NCBI RefSeq assembly: GCF_015163075.1
Contig: NZ_JADDXU010000014.1
Location: 124,001 to 188,000 of the forward strand
Reading direction: 5' to 3'
DNA from: Streptomyces justiciae
Lineage (GTDB): Bacteria > Actinomycetota > Actinomycetes > Streptomycetales > Streptomycetaceae
Length of the DNA: 64,000 nucleotides
In this document: positions 8,716 through 16,886 of the stretch, one piece after another
Layout: every line of letters begins with the position of its first letter
Position numbering within the stretch: the first letter of the stretch is position 1
Translations under genes and position numbers: made by a program
Notes under the pieces: model-generated
The model's input: only the letters and a program-made list of their open reading frames with translations
The model's database searches: none
Told to the model about the DNA's origin: nothing

Positions 8716-9727
8716 GGCCGGAGTTCTCCTCGGTCTCGGACGGGTAGCGGACGCCGACGCGGTCCCTGATCGCGTCGAGCGTCCGCATCACGGCGAGCGT
8801 CCCGTCGAGCGGGACGAGCGGCGACTCGGTCTCGCCGGCCCGCAGCGCCCGCATCACCTCGGCGGCCTCGTGCTTGAGGCTGTTGCGGGGGCCTGCCGCC
8901 GGGTCGGCCTTGAACTCCTCGGGGTCACGGCCGTCCCGGTGCAGCACGAACCGGTCCGGGAAGAAGAAGCCGTACGGCACGTCGATGCGGCCCTCGGAGC
9001 CGGTGATCGAGGCCGAGGTCGCCGTACCGCCGATGATGGAGCAGTGCACCGAAGCGAGAGCGCCGCTCTCGAAGGAGAGCAGTGCACCCGTCTGGAGATC
9101 GACGCCCTCGTCGGAGAGCACTGCTCTCGCCGCCACGTCGGACGGCTCGCCGAGCAGCAGCTGAGCGAAGGACACCGGGTACACGCCGAGGTCGAGGAGC
9201 GCGCCGCCGCCCTGCGCGGGGTCGCGGAGCCGGTGCGAGGGCGGGAAGGGCCCGGCCAGCCCGAAGTCGGCCTGCACACTGCGCACTTCACCGATCGCCC
9301 CGTCGTCCACCAGCGCCTTCAGCTGCCGGACCAGCGGGTTGCAGTACATCCACATCGCTTCCATCAGGAAGCTCCCGCGCTCCCGCGCCAGCGCGACGAG
9401 CTCCTCGGCCTCGCGGGCGTTCAGTGTGAACGCCTTCTCGCACAGCACGTTCCGCCCGGCCTCCAGACACAGCCCGGCGGCGGCCCGGTGCGCCGAGTGC
9501 GGAGTGGCGACGTACACGACATCGATGTCCGCGTCCTCGGCCAGCGCACCCCACTCGCCGTACGCCCGCTCGATCCCGAACCGGTCCGCGAACGCCTTCG
9601 CCGACTCCTCGCTGCGCGAGGCCACCGCCACGACCTCCGCGTCCGGCAGGTCCACCAGATCCGCCGTGAACGCCGCCGCGATCCCGCCCGTCGCCAGAAT
9701 GCCCCAGCGCACGTTTCTCTCCGCCAT
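8702..9727 (-). CDS. Gfo/Idh/MocA family oxidoreductase
   Basis: The 341-residue protein opens with the Rossmann segment VRWGILATGGIAAAFTADL. The family's cofactor-binding hexapeptide is present as CEKAF, where most members have EKP, so Pro is replaced by Ala while the Lys is kept. The C-terminal half (GGALLDLGVYPVSFAQLLLG) is the usual substrate-binding beta-sheet domain, with the catalytic Asp/His region around LDLGVYP. It probably oxidises a sugar, inositol or trans-dihydrodiol using NAD(P). ATG 9727 was chosen because it begins immediately before the Rossmann strand. The gene is convergent with phoD, overlapping it by 14 bp, and divergent from the efflux gene at 9835. Confidence 0.9.
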   Translation of the reverse strand: MAERNVRWGILATGGIAAAFTADLVDLPDAEVVAVASRSEESAKAFADRFGIERAYGEWGALAEDADIDVVYVATPHSAHRAAAGLCLEAGRNVLCEKAFTLNAREAEELVALARERGSFLMEAMWMYCNPLVRQLKALVDDGAIGEVRSVQADFGLAGPFPPSHRLRDPAQGGGALLDLGVYPVSFAQLLLGEPSDVAARAVLSDEGVDLQTGALLSFESGALASVHCSIIGGTATSASITGSEGRIDVPYGFFFPDRFVLHRDGRDPEEFKADPAAGPRNSLKHEAAEVMRALRAGETESPLVPLDGTLAVMRTLDAIRDRVGVRYPSETEENSGLTPA

Positions 9728-9834
9728 CCCGCTGCCCGCCCCTGCTCGCGTTGGTTCGCGTGACCCTCGCCACTGTGTACGAACTGAGAGCATAGGTGGC
9801 GGACCACGCGGGACACCGGGAGAGGGAGGGGCGC

Positions 9835-11133
9835 ATGCCCGAGTGCGGGGCATCGACACCGGAGCTGAAGAACGAGGCGGCCGTACCGGAGACGGAGACG
9901 GCCGCCCCTGCTGTGCGCCGCACCGGCCTGCTCGTCACCTTCATCCTCGGCGGCCTGACCGCCACGCCCCCGCTGGCGATGGACATGTACCTCCCCTCGC
10001 TGCCGGAGGTCACGAAGTCGCTGCACGCCCCCGCGGCGACCGTCCAGCTCACCCTCACCGCCTGCCTCGCCGGCATGGCCCTCGGACAGCTGGTGGTCGG
10101 CCCGATGAGCGACCGCTGGGGCCGCCGCCGCCCGCTCCTCGTCGGCCTGGTCGTCTACGTCCTCGCCACCGCCCTGTGCGCCCTCGCCCCGACCGTCGAG
10201 ACGCTGGTCGCGTTCCGGCTGACGCAGGGCCTCGCGGGCGCGGCCGGGATAGTCATCGCCCGGGCCGTCGTACGCGACCTCTACGACGGGGTCGCCATGG
10301 CCCGCTTCTTCTCCACCCTCATGCTGATCGGCGGCGTCGCCCCGATCGTGGCGCCGCTCGTCGGCGGCCAGATCCTGCGGGTGACGGACTGGCGGGGCGT
10401 GTTCGTCGTCCTCACGGTCATCGGGGCGCTGCTCGCCGGGCTGGTGTGGGCGCGGCTCCCGGAGACGCTCCCGGTGGAGGTGCGGCACGTCGGCGGCGTC
10501 GGCGAGGCCCTGCGCTCGATGCGCGCTCTGCTCGCCGACCTGCCCTTCGCCGGTTACATGCTCACCGGCGGCTTCGCCTTCGCCGCGCTGTTCGCCTACA
10601 TCTCGGCCTCGCCGTTCGTGATCCAGGAGATCTACGGCGCCTCGCCGCAGACGTTCAGCCTGCTGTTCGGCGTCAACTCGGTCGGCCTGGTGGCCGTGGG
10701 CCAGATCAACGGCAAGCTGCTGGTCGGGCGGGTCAGCCTGGAGACGGTGCTCGGTGCGGGCCTCGCGATCGTGACCGGCGCCGCGGCGGCGCTGCTGCTG
10801 ATGTCGCTGGGCGTCTTCGGCGAGGTGGGCCTGGCCCCGGTGGCGGCGGCGCTCTTCGTCCTGATGTCGGCGATGGGGCTGGCCCTCCCCAACGCCCAGT
10901 CCCTCGCCCTGCTGCGCACCAAGCACGCGGCGGGCTCCGCGTCCGCCCTGCTCGGCACGTCCTCCTTCCTCATCGGCGCGATCGCCTCCCCGCTGGTCGG
11001 GATCGCCGGGGAGGGAACCGCTGTCCCGATGGCCGTCGTCCAGTTGTCGGCAGCACTGGTAGCGCTTACCTGTTTCATGGGAATGTGCCGTCCTTGGAAC
11101 AGACGTGCGAGTGTGGAGGGAGCGGAGAGCTGA
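9835..11133 (+). CDS. Bcr/CflA-type MFS drug efflux transporter
   Basis: The 432-residue transporter has 12 predicted membrane helices. The Bcr/CflA landmarks are in place: PLAMDMYLPSLP in helix 1, the motif-A loop GPMSDRWGRRRPLL between helices 2 and 3, and RLTQGLAGAAGIVIARAVVRD in helix 4. ATG 9835 has a strong purine-rich Shine-Dalgarno (GAGGGAGGGG). The family exports bicyclomycin, chloramphenicol or sulfonamide-like compounds by proton antiport; the actual substrate is unknown. The stop TGA overlaps the proposed CTG start of the following serine hydrolase, so the two are probably co-translated. Confidence 0.92.
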   Translation: MPECGASTPELKNEAAVPETETAAPAVRRTGLLVTFILGGLTATPPLAMDMYLPSLPEVTKSLHAPAATVQLTLTACLAGMALGQLVVGPMSDRWGRRRPLLVGLVVYVLATALCALAPTVETLVAFRLTQGLAGAAGIVIARAVVRDLYDGVAMARFFSTLMLIGGVAPIVAPLVGGQILRVTDWRGVFVVLTVIGALLAGLVWARLPETLPVEVRHVGGVGEALRSMRALLADLPFAGYMLTGGFAFAALFAYISASPFVIQEIYGASPQTFSLLFGVNSVGLVAVGQINGKLLVGRVSLETVLGAGLAIVTGAAAALLLMSLGVFGEVGLAPVAAALFVLMSAMGLALPNAQSLALLRTKHAAGSASALLGTSSFLIGAIASPLVGIAGEGTAVPMAVVQLSAALVALTCFMGMCRPWNRRASVEGAES

Positions 11134-12260
11134 GCGCGCCGAGACTGCGCAGCGACACACCGGAACGGGCCGGACTGGACCCGGAGGAACTGCGGCTCCT
11201 CGTCCAGGACGTCCACGACCTCACCACCGGCGAACGCCCCTGGGCCGCGGGCGCGGTCGTCGTGGCCGGCCGGGGGCCGGTCGTCGCCGTGGAGGAGGCG
11301 GCGGGCTGGGCGGTCCGGTACGCGTCGTACGACCCGGAGGCGGACGCGGGGGTGGAGCTGCCGCGCAGGAGCCGCGTCCCGATGACGACGGACACGCCCT
11401 TCGACCTGGCCTCCCTCACCAAGCTGTTCACGGCGGTCGCCGCGATCCAGCAGATCGAGCGGGGCACGCTCGGCATAGACGCGAGGGTGGGCGCGTACCT
11501 GCCCGACTTCCGGGCGGCGGCCGAACACAACATCACCGTCCGCGAACTCCTCACCCACACCTCGGGCCTGCGCCCCGAACTCCCGCTGTACGACTACCCG
11601 GACGACACGACCCGCCTCGCGGCCCTCCAGTCGGAGCCCCCCATCGGCGTGCCGGGCACGTACTGCTACTCAGACCTCAATCTCCTGCTCCTCCAACACG
11701 TCCTGGAACGCATCACGGGCCGCACCCTCGACGTCCTGATCCACGACGGCATCACGCGCCCCCTGGGCATGACGTCCACGACGTTCGGTCCCTGCCCCGG
11801 AGCGGCGGCGACGGAGGACCAGCGCCGCCCCTGGGCGAAGGCGGACCGAGGCATGCTGCGAGGCGTGGTCCATGACGAGAACGCGTGGGCCCTCGGCGGG
11901 GTGGCCGGTCACGCGGGCCTCTTCTCCACGGCCCACGACCTCGCGGTGTTCTGCCGCACGATCCTGGCAGGCGGCTCGTACGGCCCGGCCCGCATCCTGG
12001 GCCCCGACTTCGTGGAACTGCTCCTGACCCCACCGGGCCTGGGCTTCGCCCTGGACCAGCCATGGTTCATGGGCGAACTGGCGGGCAGAGGCGCCGCCGG
12101 CCACACGGGCTTCACGGGAACGTCCCTGGTCCTGGACCGCGCAACGGACACGTTCCTGGTCCTCCTGGCCAACACGGTCCACCCGAGACGCCGCCCGGCG
12201 GCGAACGGGCCTAGGGCGGGGGCGGCGACGAGGGTGGCACGGGCGGTACGGGAGAAGTGA
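11130..12260 (+). CDS. Beta-lactamase-fold serine hydrolase, likely CTG start
   Basis: This is a class C beta-lactamase/esterase-fold enzyme. The active-site Ser-x-x-Lys is in LASLTKLF, the Tyr motif is YCYSDLN, and the third motif is GHTGFTG. The protein has no obvious signal peptide, so it may be cytoplasmic. No ATG or GTG fits well: CTG 11130 overlaps the efflux gene's TGA, has GGAGGG about 9 nt upstream, and leads straight into LSAPRLRSDTPERAGLD. GTG 11085, inside the efflux gene, is the alternative. From CTG the protein is 376 residues, normal for the family. The substrate is unknown. Coupling to an efflux pump suggests a shared detoxification or export role, which is inference. Confidence 0.85.
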   Translation: MSAPRLRSDTPERAGLDPEELRLLVQDVHDLTTGERPWAAGAVVVAGRGPVVAVEEAAGWAVRYASYDPEADAGVELPRRSRVPMTTDTPFDLASLTKLFTAVAAIQQIERGTLGIDARVGAYLPDFRAAAEHNITVRELLTHTSGLRPELPLYDYPDDTTRLAALQSEPPIGVPGTYCYSDLNLLLLQHVLERITGRTLDVLIHDGITRPLGMTSTTFGPCPGAAATEDQRRPWAKADRGMLRGVVHDENAWALGGVAGHAGLFSTAHDLAVFCRTILAGGSYGPARILGPDFVELLLTPPGLGFALDQPWFMGELAGRGAAGHTGFTGTSLVLDRATDTFLVLLANTVHPRRRPAANGPRAGAATRVARAVREK

Positions 12261-12264
12261 ACGC

Positions 12265-12412
12265 GGCGTTTGAGGACGAGCCGACACCTTTCAACGCCGG
12301 TCCGCATCTCTCAGCCCGTCCGGCGTTTGAGGACGAGGCCCCTTCAGGCCGAAGCGGGGGTCTGGGGGCGGCGGCCCCCAGGGACAGCGGGGTCGAAGGG
12401 GCGGCAGCCCCT
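12265..12412. repeat. Streptomyces-type dispersed intergenic repeats with two stem-loops
   Basis: The motif GGCGTTTGAGGACGAG occurs at 12265-12280 and again at 12322-12337, the second preceded by CAGCCCGTCC. From memory this matches a repeat very common between Streptomyces genes. Two stem-loops follow: CTGGGGGC/GCCCCCAG (12362-12381, GGCG loop) and AGGGGC/GCCCCT (12397-12412, GGCA loop). They lie downstream of the serine hydrolase stop and probably terminate that transcript. Confidence 0.75.
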
Positions 12413-12491
12413 GGGATGGGACGGGTAGGGGCGGCGGGGGCGAGGAAACCGCAAGGCCCGCCCCAGCGCGCCGCGCCCATAGAATCGCCGG

Positions 12492-13487
12492 GTGAACGTC
12501 CCCGTACCCCCGGCCGAGTCCCTCCGTGCCGCGCTTGCCGGACTGCTCGACGGTCTTCCGCCCCGGCAGGCCGCCCAGGCCGTGGAGCGGCTGATCGCCA
12601 ACTACCGCGGGGCCACCCCGACCGACGCCCCGATCCTCCGCGACCGCGCGGACGTCGCCGCTTACGCCGCCTATCGGATGCCCGCCACCTTCGAGGCCGT
12701 GCGGTCGGCGCTGGAGGAGTTCGCGGCGGCCGCCCCCGACTGGGCGCCGGACAGCCATGTGGACGTCGGCGGTGGCACCGGTGCCGCGACCTGGGCCGTC
12801 ACCGCCACCTGGGACGGCACCCGCCCGGTCACCGTCCTCGACTGGGCCGAACCCGCACTCGCCCTGGGCCGCGAGATCGCCGGCGCCAACCCGGCGCTCA
12901 GCGCGGCGAAGTGGCACCGCTCTCGCATCGGAGCAGCGCTCACCATCGAGAGCACCGATCTCGTCACCGTCTCCTACGTCCTCAACGAACTCACCCCCGC
13001 CGACCGCACCGCCCTCGTCGACGCCGCCGCCAGCGCCGCGCAGGCCGTGGTGATCGTCGAGGCCGGCACCCCGGCCGGCTACGCCCGCGTCATCGAGGCC
13101 AGGGACCGACTCGTCGCCGCCGGCTTCCACGTCGCCGCCCCCTGCCCGCACAGCGCCCGCTGCCCGATCGTCCCCGGCGAGGACTGGTGCCACTTCTCGG
13201 CCCGGGTCAGCCGCTCCTCCCTGCACCGCAAGGTCAAGGGCGGCTCCCTCGCCTACGAGGACGAGAAGTTCAGCTACGTCGCCGCCACCCGCTTCCCCGT
13301 CACCCCGGCCGCCGCCCGCATCGTCCGCCGCCCCCAGATCCGCAAGGGCCAGGTCCTCCTCGACCTGTGCGAGCCGGACGAGCGCCTGACCCGCACGACG
13401 GTCACCAAACGCCACGGCGACCTGTACAAGGCGGCACGGGACGCGGACTGGGGCGACGCGTGGCCGCCGTACACCGAGGAGCCGTGA
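12492..13487 (+). CDS. Rsm22/METTL17-like rRNA methyltransferase family protein
   Basis: The 331-residue protein starts at GTG 12492 (VNVPVPPAESLRAALAG). It has the SAM-binding motif HVDVGGGTGAATWAV near residues 88-102 and a second acidic strand end VTVLDWAEPAL. A cysteine-rich segment, PCPHSARCPIVPGEDWCHF, is followed by LLDLCEPDERLTR. Those four cysteines match the [4Fe-4S] ligand pattern known in the mitochondrial small-subunit assembly factor METTL17/Rsm22. The conserved C-terminal KRHGDLY motif is also present. The role is inferred to be ribosomal small-subunit methylation or assembly. A TetR gene starts 24 bp downstream and may be cotranscribed. Confidence 0.85.
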   Translation: MNVPVPPAESLRAALAGLLDGLPPRQAAQAVERLIANYRGATPTDAPILRDRADVAAYAAYRMPATFEAVRSALEEFAAAAPDWAPDSHVDVGGGTGAATWAVTATWDGTRPVTVLDWAEPALALGREIAGANPALSAAKWHRSRIGAALTIESTDLVTVSYVLNELTPADRTALVDAAASAAQAVVIVEAGTPAGYARVIEARDRLVAAGFHVAAPCPHSARCPIVPGEDWCHFSARVSRSSLHRKVKGGSLAYEDEKFSYVAATRFPVTPAAARIVRRPQIRKGQVLLDLCEPDERLTRTTVTKRHGDLYKAARDADWGDAWPPYTEEP

Positions 13488-13511
13488 CACCGGCAGCGGT
13501 ACGGTCGCTCC

Positions 13512-14126
13512 ATGGTCAAGAAGCCCGCCTCCGACTCCACCCGCCGCAGCGAGAGGTCCCGCCGCGCGATCTACGACGCCGCCCTCGCACTCGTCGTCGA
13601 GGTCGGCTACCCGAAGACCACGATCGAGGGCATCGCGGCCCGCGCAGGTGTCGGCAAGCAGACGATCTACCGGTGGTGGTCCTCGAAGGCGGACGTACTC
13701 CTCGAGGCGTTCCTCGACCTCTTCGCCCAGGCCTCGCGGGAGGCGGGCGCGGAACCGTACGTCATCCCGGACACCGGTGACCTCGCCGCCGACATCAAGG
13801 CCGTGCTGCGGGCCACCGTCGACCAGCTGAAGGACCCCCGGTACGCGGCGCCTTCACGGGCCCTGGCCGCCGAAGGGCTGGTCGACGAGGAACTCGGCCG
13901 CAGGTGCGCGGCCATGCTCATGGAGCCGTCCCTCCAGCTCTACGTCGACCGGCTGCGCGCCGCGCAGCGGGCCGGCGAGGTGCGCCCGGACATCGACCCG
14001 CGCATCGCCTTGGAATTCTTCATCTCTCCGCTGGCCCAGCGCTGGCTCCAGCACACCGGCCCGATCTCGTACGAGTACACCGACACCCTCGTCGACTACG
14101 CCCTCCACGGCCTCGCACCCCGCTGA
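13512..14126 (+). CDS. TetR/AcrR family transcriptional regulator
   Basis: The 204-residue protein has the TetR helix-turn-helix at about residues 14-60 (SRRAIYDAALALVVEVGYPKT, then IAARAGVGKQTIYRWWSSKADV). The C-terminal ligand domain belongs to the TetR_C_11-like group (LAADIKAVLRATVDQLKDPRYA). It probably represses its own or a nearby gene, but no palindromic operator is evident upstream. The start follows the methyltransferase stop by 24 bp. Its last 31 bp overlap the convergent glycerophosphodiesterase gene. Confidence 0.92.
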   Translation: MVKKPASDSTRRSERSRRAIYDAALALVVEVGYPKTTIEGIAARAGVGKQTIYRWWSSKADVLLEAFLDLFAQASREAGAEPYVIPDTGDLAADIKAVLRATVDQLKDPRYAAPSRALAAEGLVDEELGRRCAAMLMEPSLQLYVDRLRAAQRAGEVRPDIDPRIALEFFISPLAQRWLQHTGPISYEYTDTLVDYALHGLAPR

Positions 14127-14956
14127 GCCGGCCGCACGGGCACCCGCGCCAGCCGTCCGGGCGCATCCGTGATGACGCCGTTGCAGCCGAGGGCCAGCAC
14201 CCGGTCCCGCTGCCTCGGCGTGACCACCGTGTGCGCCCACACCCACCGGACGCCGGACCGCACCGCCCGCCGCAGATCCTCGTCGCGCGCCCTGAAGTCG
14301 ACGTCGAGGACATCGACGTACGACCGCCACCGCTCGGGCCGGTCCGCGCGCAGCTGCTCCGCCGAGCGCCACAGCTGCGTCAGCAGCCCCAGGGCGTGCG
14401 CCCGCCTGGCCAGCGCCGGGTCGTTGGAGTTCACGAAGACCGAGCGGGTCAGCCCGCGCGAGCGGAGCAGCGCCGCCAGCGGACGCAGGCTGGGCGGGTC
14501 CTTCGCCTCCAGCATCAGCAGGACCCGCCCGCCGAGCCTGTCCAGCACCTCCGCCACCGTCGGCGGCCGCTCCGAGCGCCAGCTGCCCGGCAGGGACGCC
14601 TTCGGCCGCAGCCGTACGCCCCGCCACTCCCGGCCGTCCAGGCCGCGCACCTCGCCGCCCAGATAGGTCGTGCGGTTGAGGAGCGGGTCGTGCATCACCA
14701 CCAGCGTGCCGTCGCGCAGCATCCGGGTGTCGAAGTCCAGCACCTGCGCGGTCCCGCGGCCGTAGGCCGCCATCAGGCCCGACATGCTGTTCTCGGGGAC
14801 CTCGCGGGCACCGCCGCGATGGGCGACGTACGTCACACGCGGCAGCGAGTCCACCGTCAGCGGACCGGTGCCCCACTCCAGCGGGGCCGCCGGCCCGGTG
14901 AGCGGGACCAGGGAGGCCGCCGACGCCAGGACCGTCAGCGTGATCCTTGTGACCAT
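14096..14956 (-). CDS. Exported glycerophosphodiester phosphodiesterase
   Basis: The protein begins with a signal peptide (MVTRITLTVLASAASLVPLTGPAAP). It continues with the GDPD TIM-barrel motifs: YVAHRGGAREVPENS (catalytic His, Arg, Glu), VLDFDTRMLRDGTLVVMHDPLLNRTT (metal and catalytic residues), and MLEAKDP, NSNDP and WAHTV further on. Family members cleave glycerophosphodiesters to glycerol-3-phosphate. ATG 14956 was chosen for the signal peptide; ATG 14974 is six codons upstream and equally open. The 3' end overlaps the TetR gene by 31 bp. Confidence 0.9.
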   Translation of the reverse strand: MVTRITLTVLASAASLVPLTGPAAPLEWGTGPLTVDSLPRVTYVAHRGGAREVPENSMSGLMAAYGRGTAQVLDFDTRMLRDGTLVVMHDPLLNRTTYLGGEVRGLDGREWRGVRLRPKASLPGSWRSERPPTVAEVLDRLGGRVLLMLEAKDPPSLRPLAALLRSRGLTRSVFVNSNDPALARRAHALGLLTQLWRSAEQLRADRPERWRSYVDVLDVDFRARDEDLRRAVRSGVRWVWAHTVVTPRQRDRVLALGCNGVITDAPGRLARVPVRPAQRGARPWRA

Positions 14957-15037
14957 GGCGACAACGGTAGGCACGGCAGGGGGTTATATCTCGGCAAAGC
15001 GGGTCATGGCGCGCGATCCGTCGCCCCGGTGCGCCCT

Positions 15038-15092
15038 GTCCCACCTACCCCGGTTGTCGGCTCCGGCCCCCCGGAGCGCAGGATGGTGGGAC
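15038..15092. promoter_or_regulatory. Nested inverted repeat upstream of the prim-pol-domain gene
   Basis: The outer arms GTCCCACC (15038-15045) and GGTGGGAC (15085-15092) enclose an inner hairpin CTCCGG-CCCC-CCGGAG (15061-15076). The element lies 42 nt before ATG 15134. It may be an operator or a transcript stem-loop; no known consensus is recognised. Confidence 0.5.
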
Positions 15093-15133
15093 GATAAGGC
15101 ATGCTGTCCGCACACAGCGAGGCGAGGGGATAG

Positions 15134-15868
15134 ATGAGCCAGGAGTTCGGCGGCCGGACCGGCCTTCAGGGCAAACTCACCCAGTGGCTGCGCGGACGCC
15201 GCCCCAAGGAGGCCGCCGACGACAGCGGCCGTGAGGCCCTGCTGCTGGCCGCCGCCGGAGCGGGACTGCCGCTCGCGCCCGCCGCGCACCCGGCTCCCGG
15301 CTACCGCTGCTCCTGCGACCGGGTCGGCTGTCCGACCCCCGCCCGGCACCCCGTCTCCTTCGCGTGGCAGACGCAGTCCACCACCGACCGCGGCCAGATC
15401 GAGCGCTGGGCCCGGCATCAGCCGCAGGCCAACTTCATCACCGCCACCGGCATGGTCCACGACGTCCTGGACGTCCCCCTGGAGGCGGGCCTGGAGGCCA
15501 TGGAGCGGCTGCTCGCCTCCGGCATCGAGGTCGGCCCGATCGCCGAGAGCAGCGACGGCCGCCTCCTCTTCTTCACCCTCACCCGCGGCACCCCCGAGGA
15601 CGAGGACGAGTGGTGGCCCTGCGAGCTGGACTGCCACCCAGAGACGATGGACGAGCACCCCGGACTGCGCTGGCACTGCCGGGGGTCGTACGTCCTCGTC
15701 CCGCCCGCGCAACTGCCCGGTGAGGGCCAGTCCGTGCACTGGGTTCGCGGCCTCGAACACCCGCTGCCCGACCCGCTGAGCCTCCTCGAGGTCCTCACCG
15801 ACGCCTGCGCCCGCCACGCCGGCGCGGAGCCCGACCACGCCTCCGCGGCCTGGCCCCTGCGCGGCTGA
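15134..15868 (+). CDS. Bifunctional primase/polymerase-domain protein
   Basis: The 244-residue protein starts at ATG 15134 after GAGGGGA. The N-terminal half has the prim-pol arrangement with a Cys pattern (YRCSCDRVGCPTPARHP), followed by TTDRGQIERWARHQPQANFITATG. In active prim-pol enzymes the next strand carries a DxD metal-binding pair. Here the equivalent segment reads VHDVLDVPLEAG, with Pro where the second Asp is expected. A regulatory or inactive domain is therefore more likely than a functional primase. Streptomycetes carry several stand-alone copies of this domain without phage or plasmid context, and none is seen here. The target is unknown. Confidence 0.75.
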   Translation: MSQEFGGRTGLQGKLTQWLRGRRPKEAADDSGREALLLAAAGAGLPLAPAAHPAPGYRCSCDRVGCPTPARHPVSFAWQTQSTTDRGQIERWARHQPQANFITATGMVHDVLDVPLEAGLEAMERLLASGIEVGPIAESSDGRLLFFTLTRGTPEDEDEWWPCELDCHPETMDEHPGLRWHCRGSYVLVPPAQLPGEGQSVHWVRGLEHPLPDPLSLLEVLTDACARHAGAEPDHASAAWPLRG

Positions 15869-15881
15869 AACGCCGTAGCGG

Positions 15882-16886
15882 CTATTCGCCCTTGGCGGCC
15901 GTCAGGCCCTGGATGCGGCCCAGCAGCTTCACCTGGCCGCCGGCCGCGCCCTTCGGCGGGTCCAGGGCGATCTCGTTGGAGATCGACTCCAGCGTCAGCG
16001 ACTGCTTGACCTCACCGGTCGTCAGCGCCTGCACGGCCGCCGTCTGGGTGGGCACCGAGGTGCCGGGGGCTGCGGTCTGCTTCTCGTAGTGGCGCGTGGT
16101 GAAGAACACCGCCGCGCCGCCGTCCTTGGTCCGCAACGCCAGCGGGGCGTAGGCGCCGTTGATGAGCGGTTCGTCGATGTACTGCCGGACCAGACCGGGC
16201 TTCTTGGCCTGCTTCTCCCGCGCGGTGCGCCAGCCGCTGGTGTGCGCGCCGTCCGCGAAGACCTTGCCCTTGCCGTCCTGGAGGTACGTCGCGTAGTCCT
16301 GGCTCAATTCCTTGGGCGCGACGGCCAGTTCGGGGGAGTTCGGGGCGATCGCCTCGGCCCAGCCGTCCTCGTCGGTCTTGAACTCCGGTACGTCGTCCGG
16401 GGCGACCAGCGTCAAGTACGCCGCCTGGAACGGCTCGTTGAGGCCGTTGCGGGTGAAGACGAACAGCCAGCGCGCGGTGCCGCCCTTGTTGGCGGCCGCG
16501 TCCGCGACGAACCAGCGCGGCCAGCCCGCCTTCTCGGTGATCGTGTACTTCACGTCGGACAGCTTCAGCGGCGTGTGTGACGGGTTGCCGTCCGGGCTGG
16601 TCACCGAACCGGCCTTCAGGCGCGCCGCGTCGATGTCACCGAGGGGCCCGGTGACATGGTCCGCGTCCAGTGAACTGTCGTACGCCTTGTCAGCGGCGTT
16701 GTACGCGGTCGTGAACTCCTGAAGTGCCTTCGCGGCCTCGGCCTTGGTCGTCGCGGGGAGTACTTCGCGCTCCCCGTGCACCACCACGCACCCGCTCGCC
16801 GTCAGCGACAAAGCGGTCACCGAGGCCGCTATCAGCGCCCTTCGGTCAAGATTGCGAAGCCTTCGAGGGCTGCGATCCCTGCTCAT
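15882..16886 (-). CDS. Lipoprotein of the efeUOB operon, DUF8094-like
   Basis: The 334-residue protein has a signal peptide ending at a lipobox (LTASGC, Cys33). A large soluble extracytoplasmic domain follows, with NTF2/cystatin-like alternation (LQEFTTAYNAADKAYDSSL, YTITEKAGWPRWFVADA, WLFVFTR). I recognise only an actinobacterial lipoprotein family, probably DUF8094, with no assigned reaction. Its start lies 41 bp inside the 3' end of efeU, so it is the fourth, translationally coupled gene of the efeO-efeB-efeU operon. An accessory role in iron or peroxidase delivery is inference from that position alone. Confidence 0.75.
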   Translation of the reverse strand: MSRDRSPRRLRNLDRRALIAASVTALSLTASGCVVVHGEREVLPATTKAEAAKALQEFTTAYNAADKAYDSSLDADHVTGPLGDIDAARLKAGSVTSPDGNPSHTPLKLSDVKYTITEKAGWPRWFVADAAANKGGTARWLFVFTRNGLNEPFQAAYLTLVAPDDVPEFKTDEDGWAEAIAPNSPELAVAPKELSQDYATYLQDGKGKVFADGAHTSGWRTAREKQAKKPGLVRQYIDEPLINGAYAPLALRTKDGGAAVFFTTRHYEKQTAAPGTSVPTQTAAVQALTTGEVKQSLTLESISNEIALDPPKGAAGGQVKLLGRIQGLTAAKGE

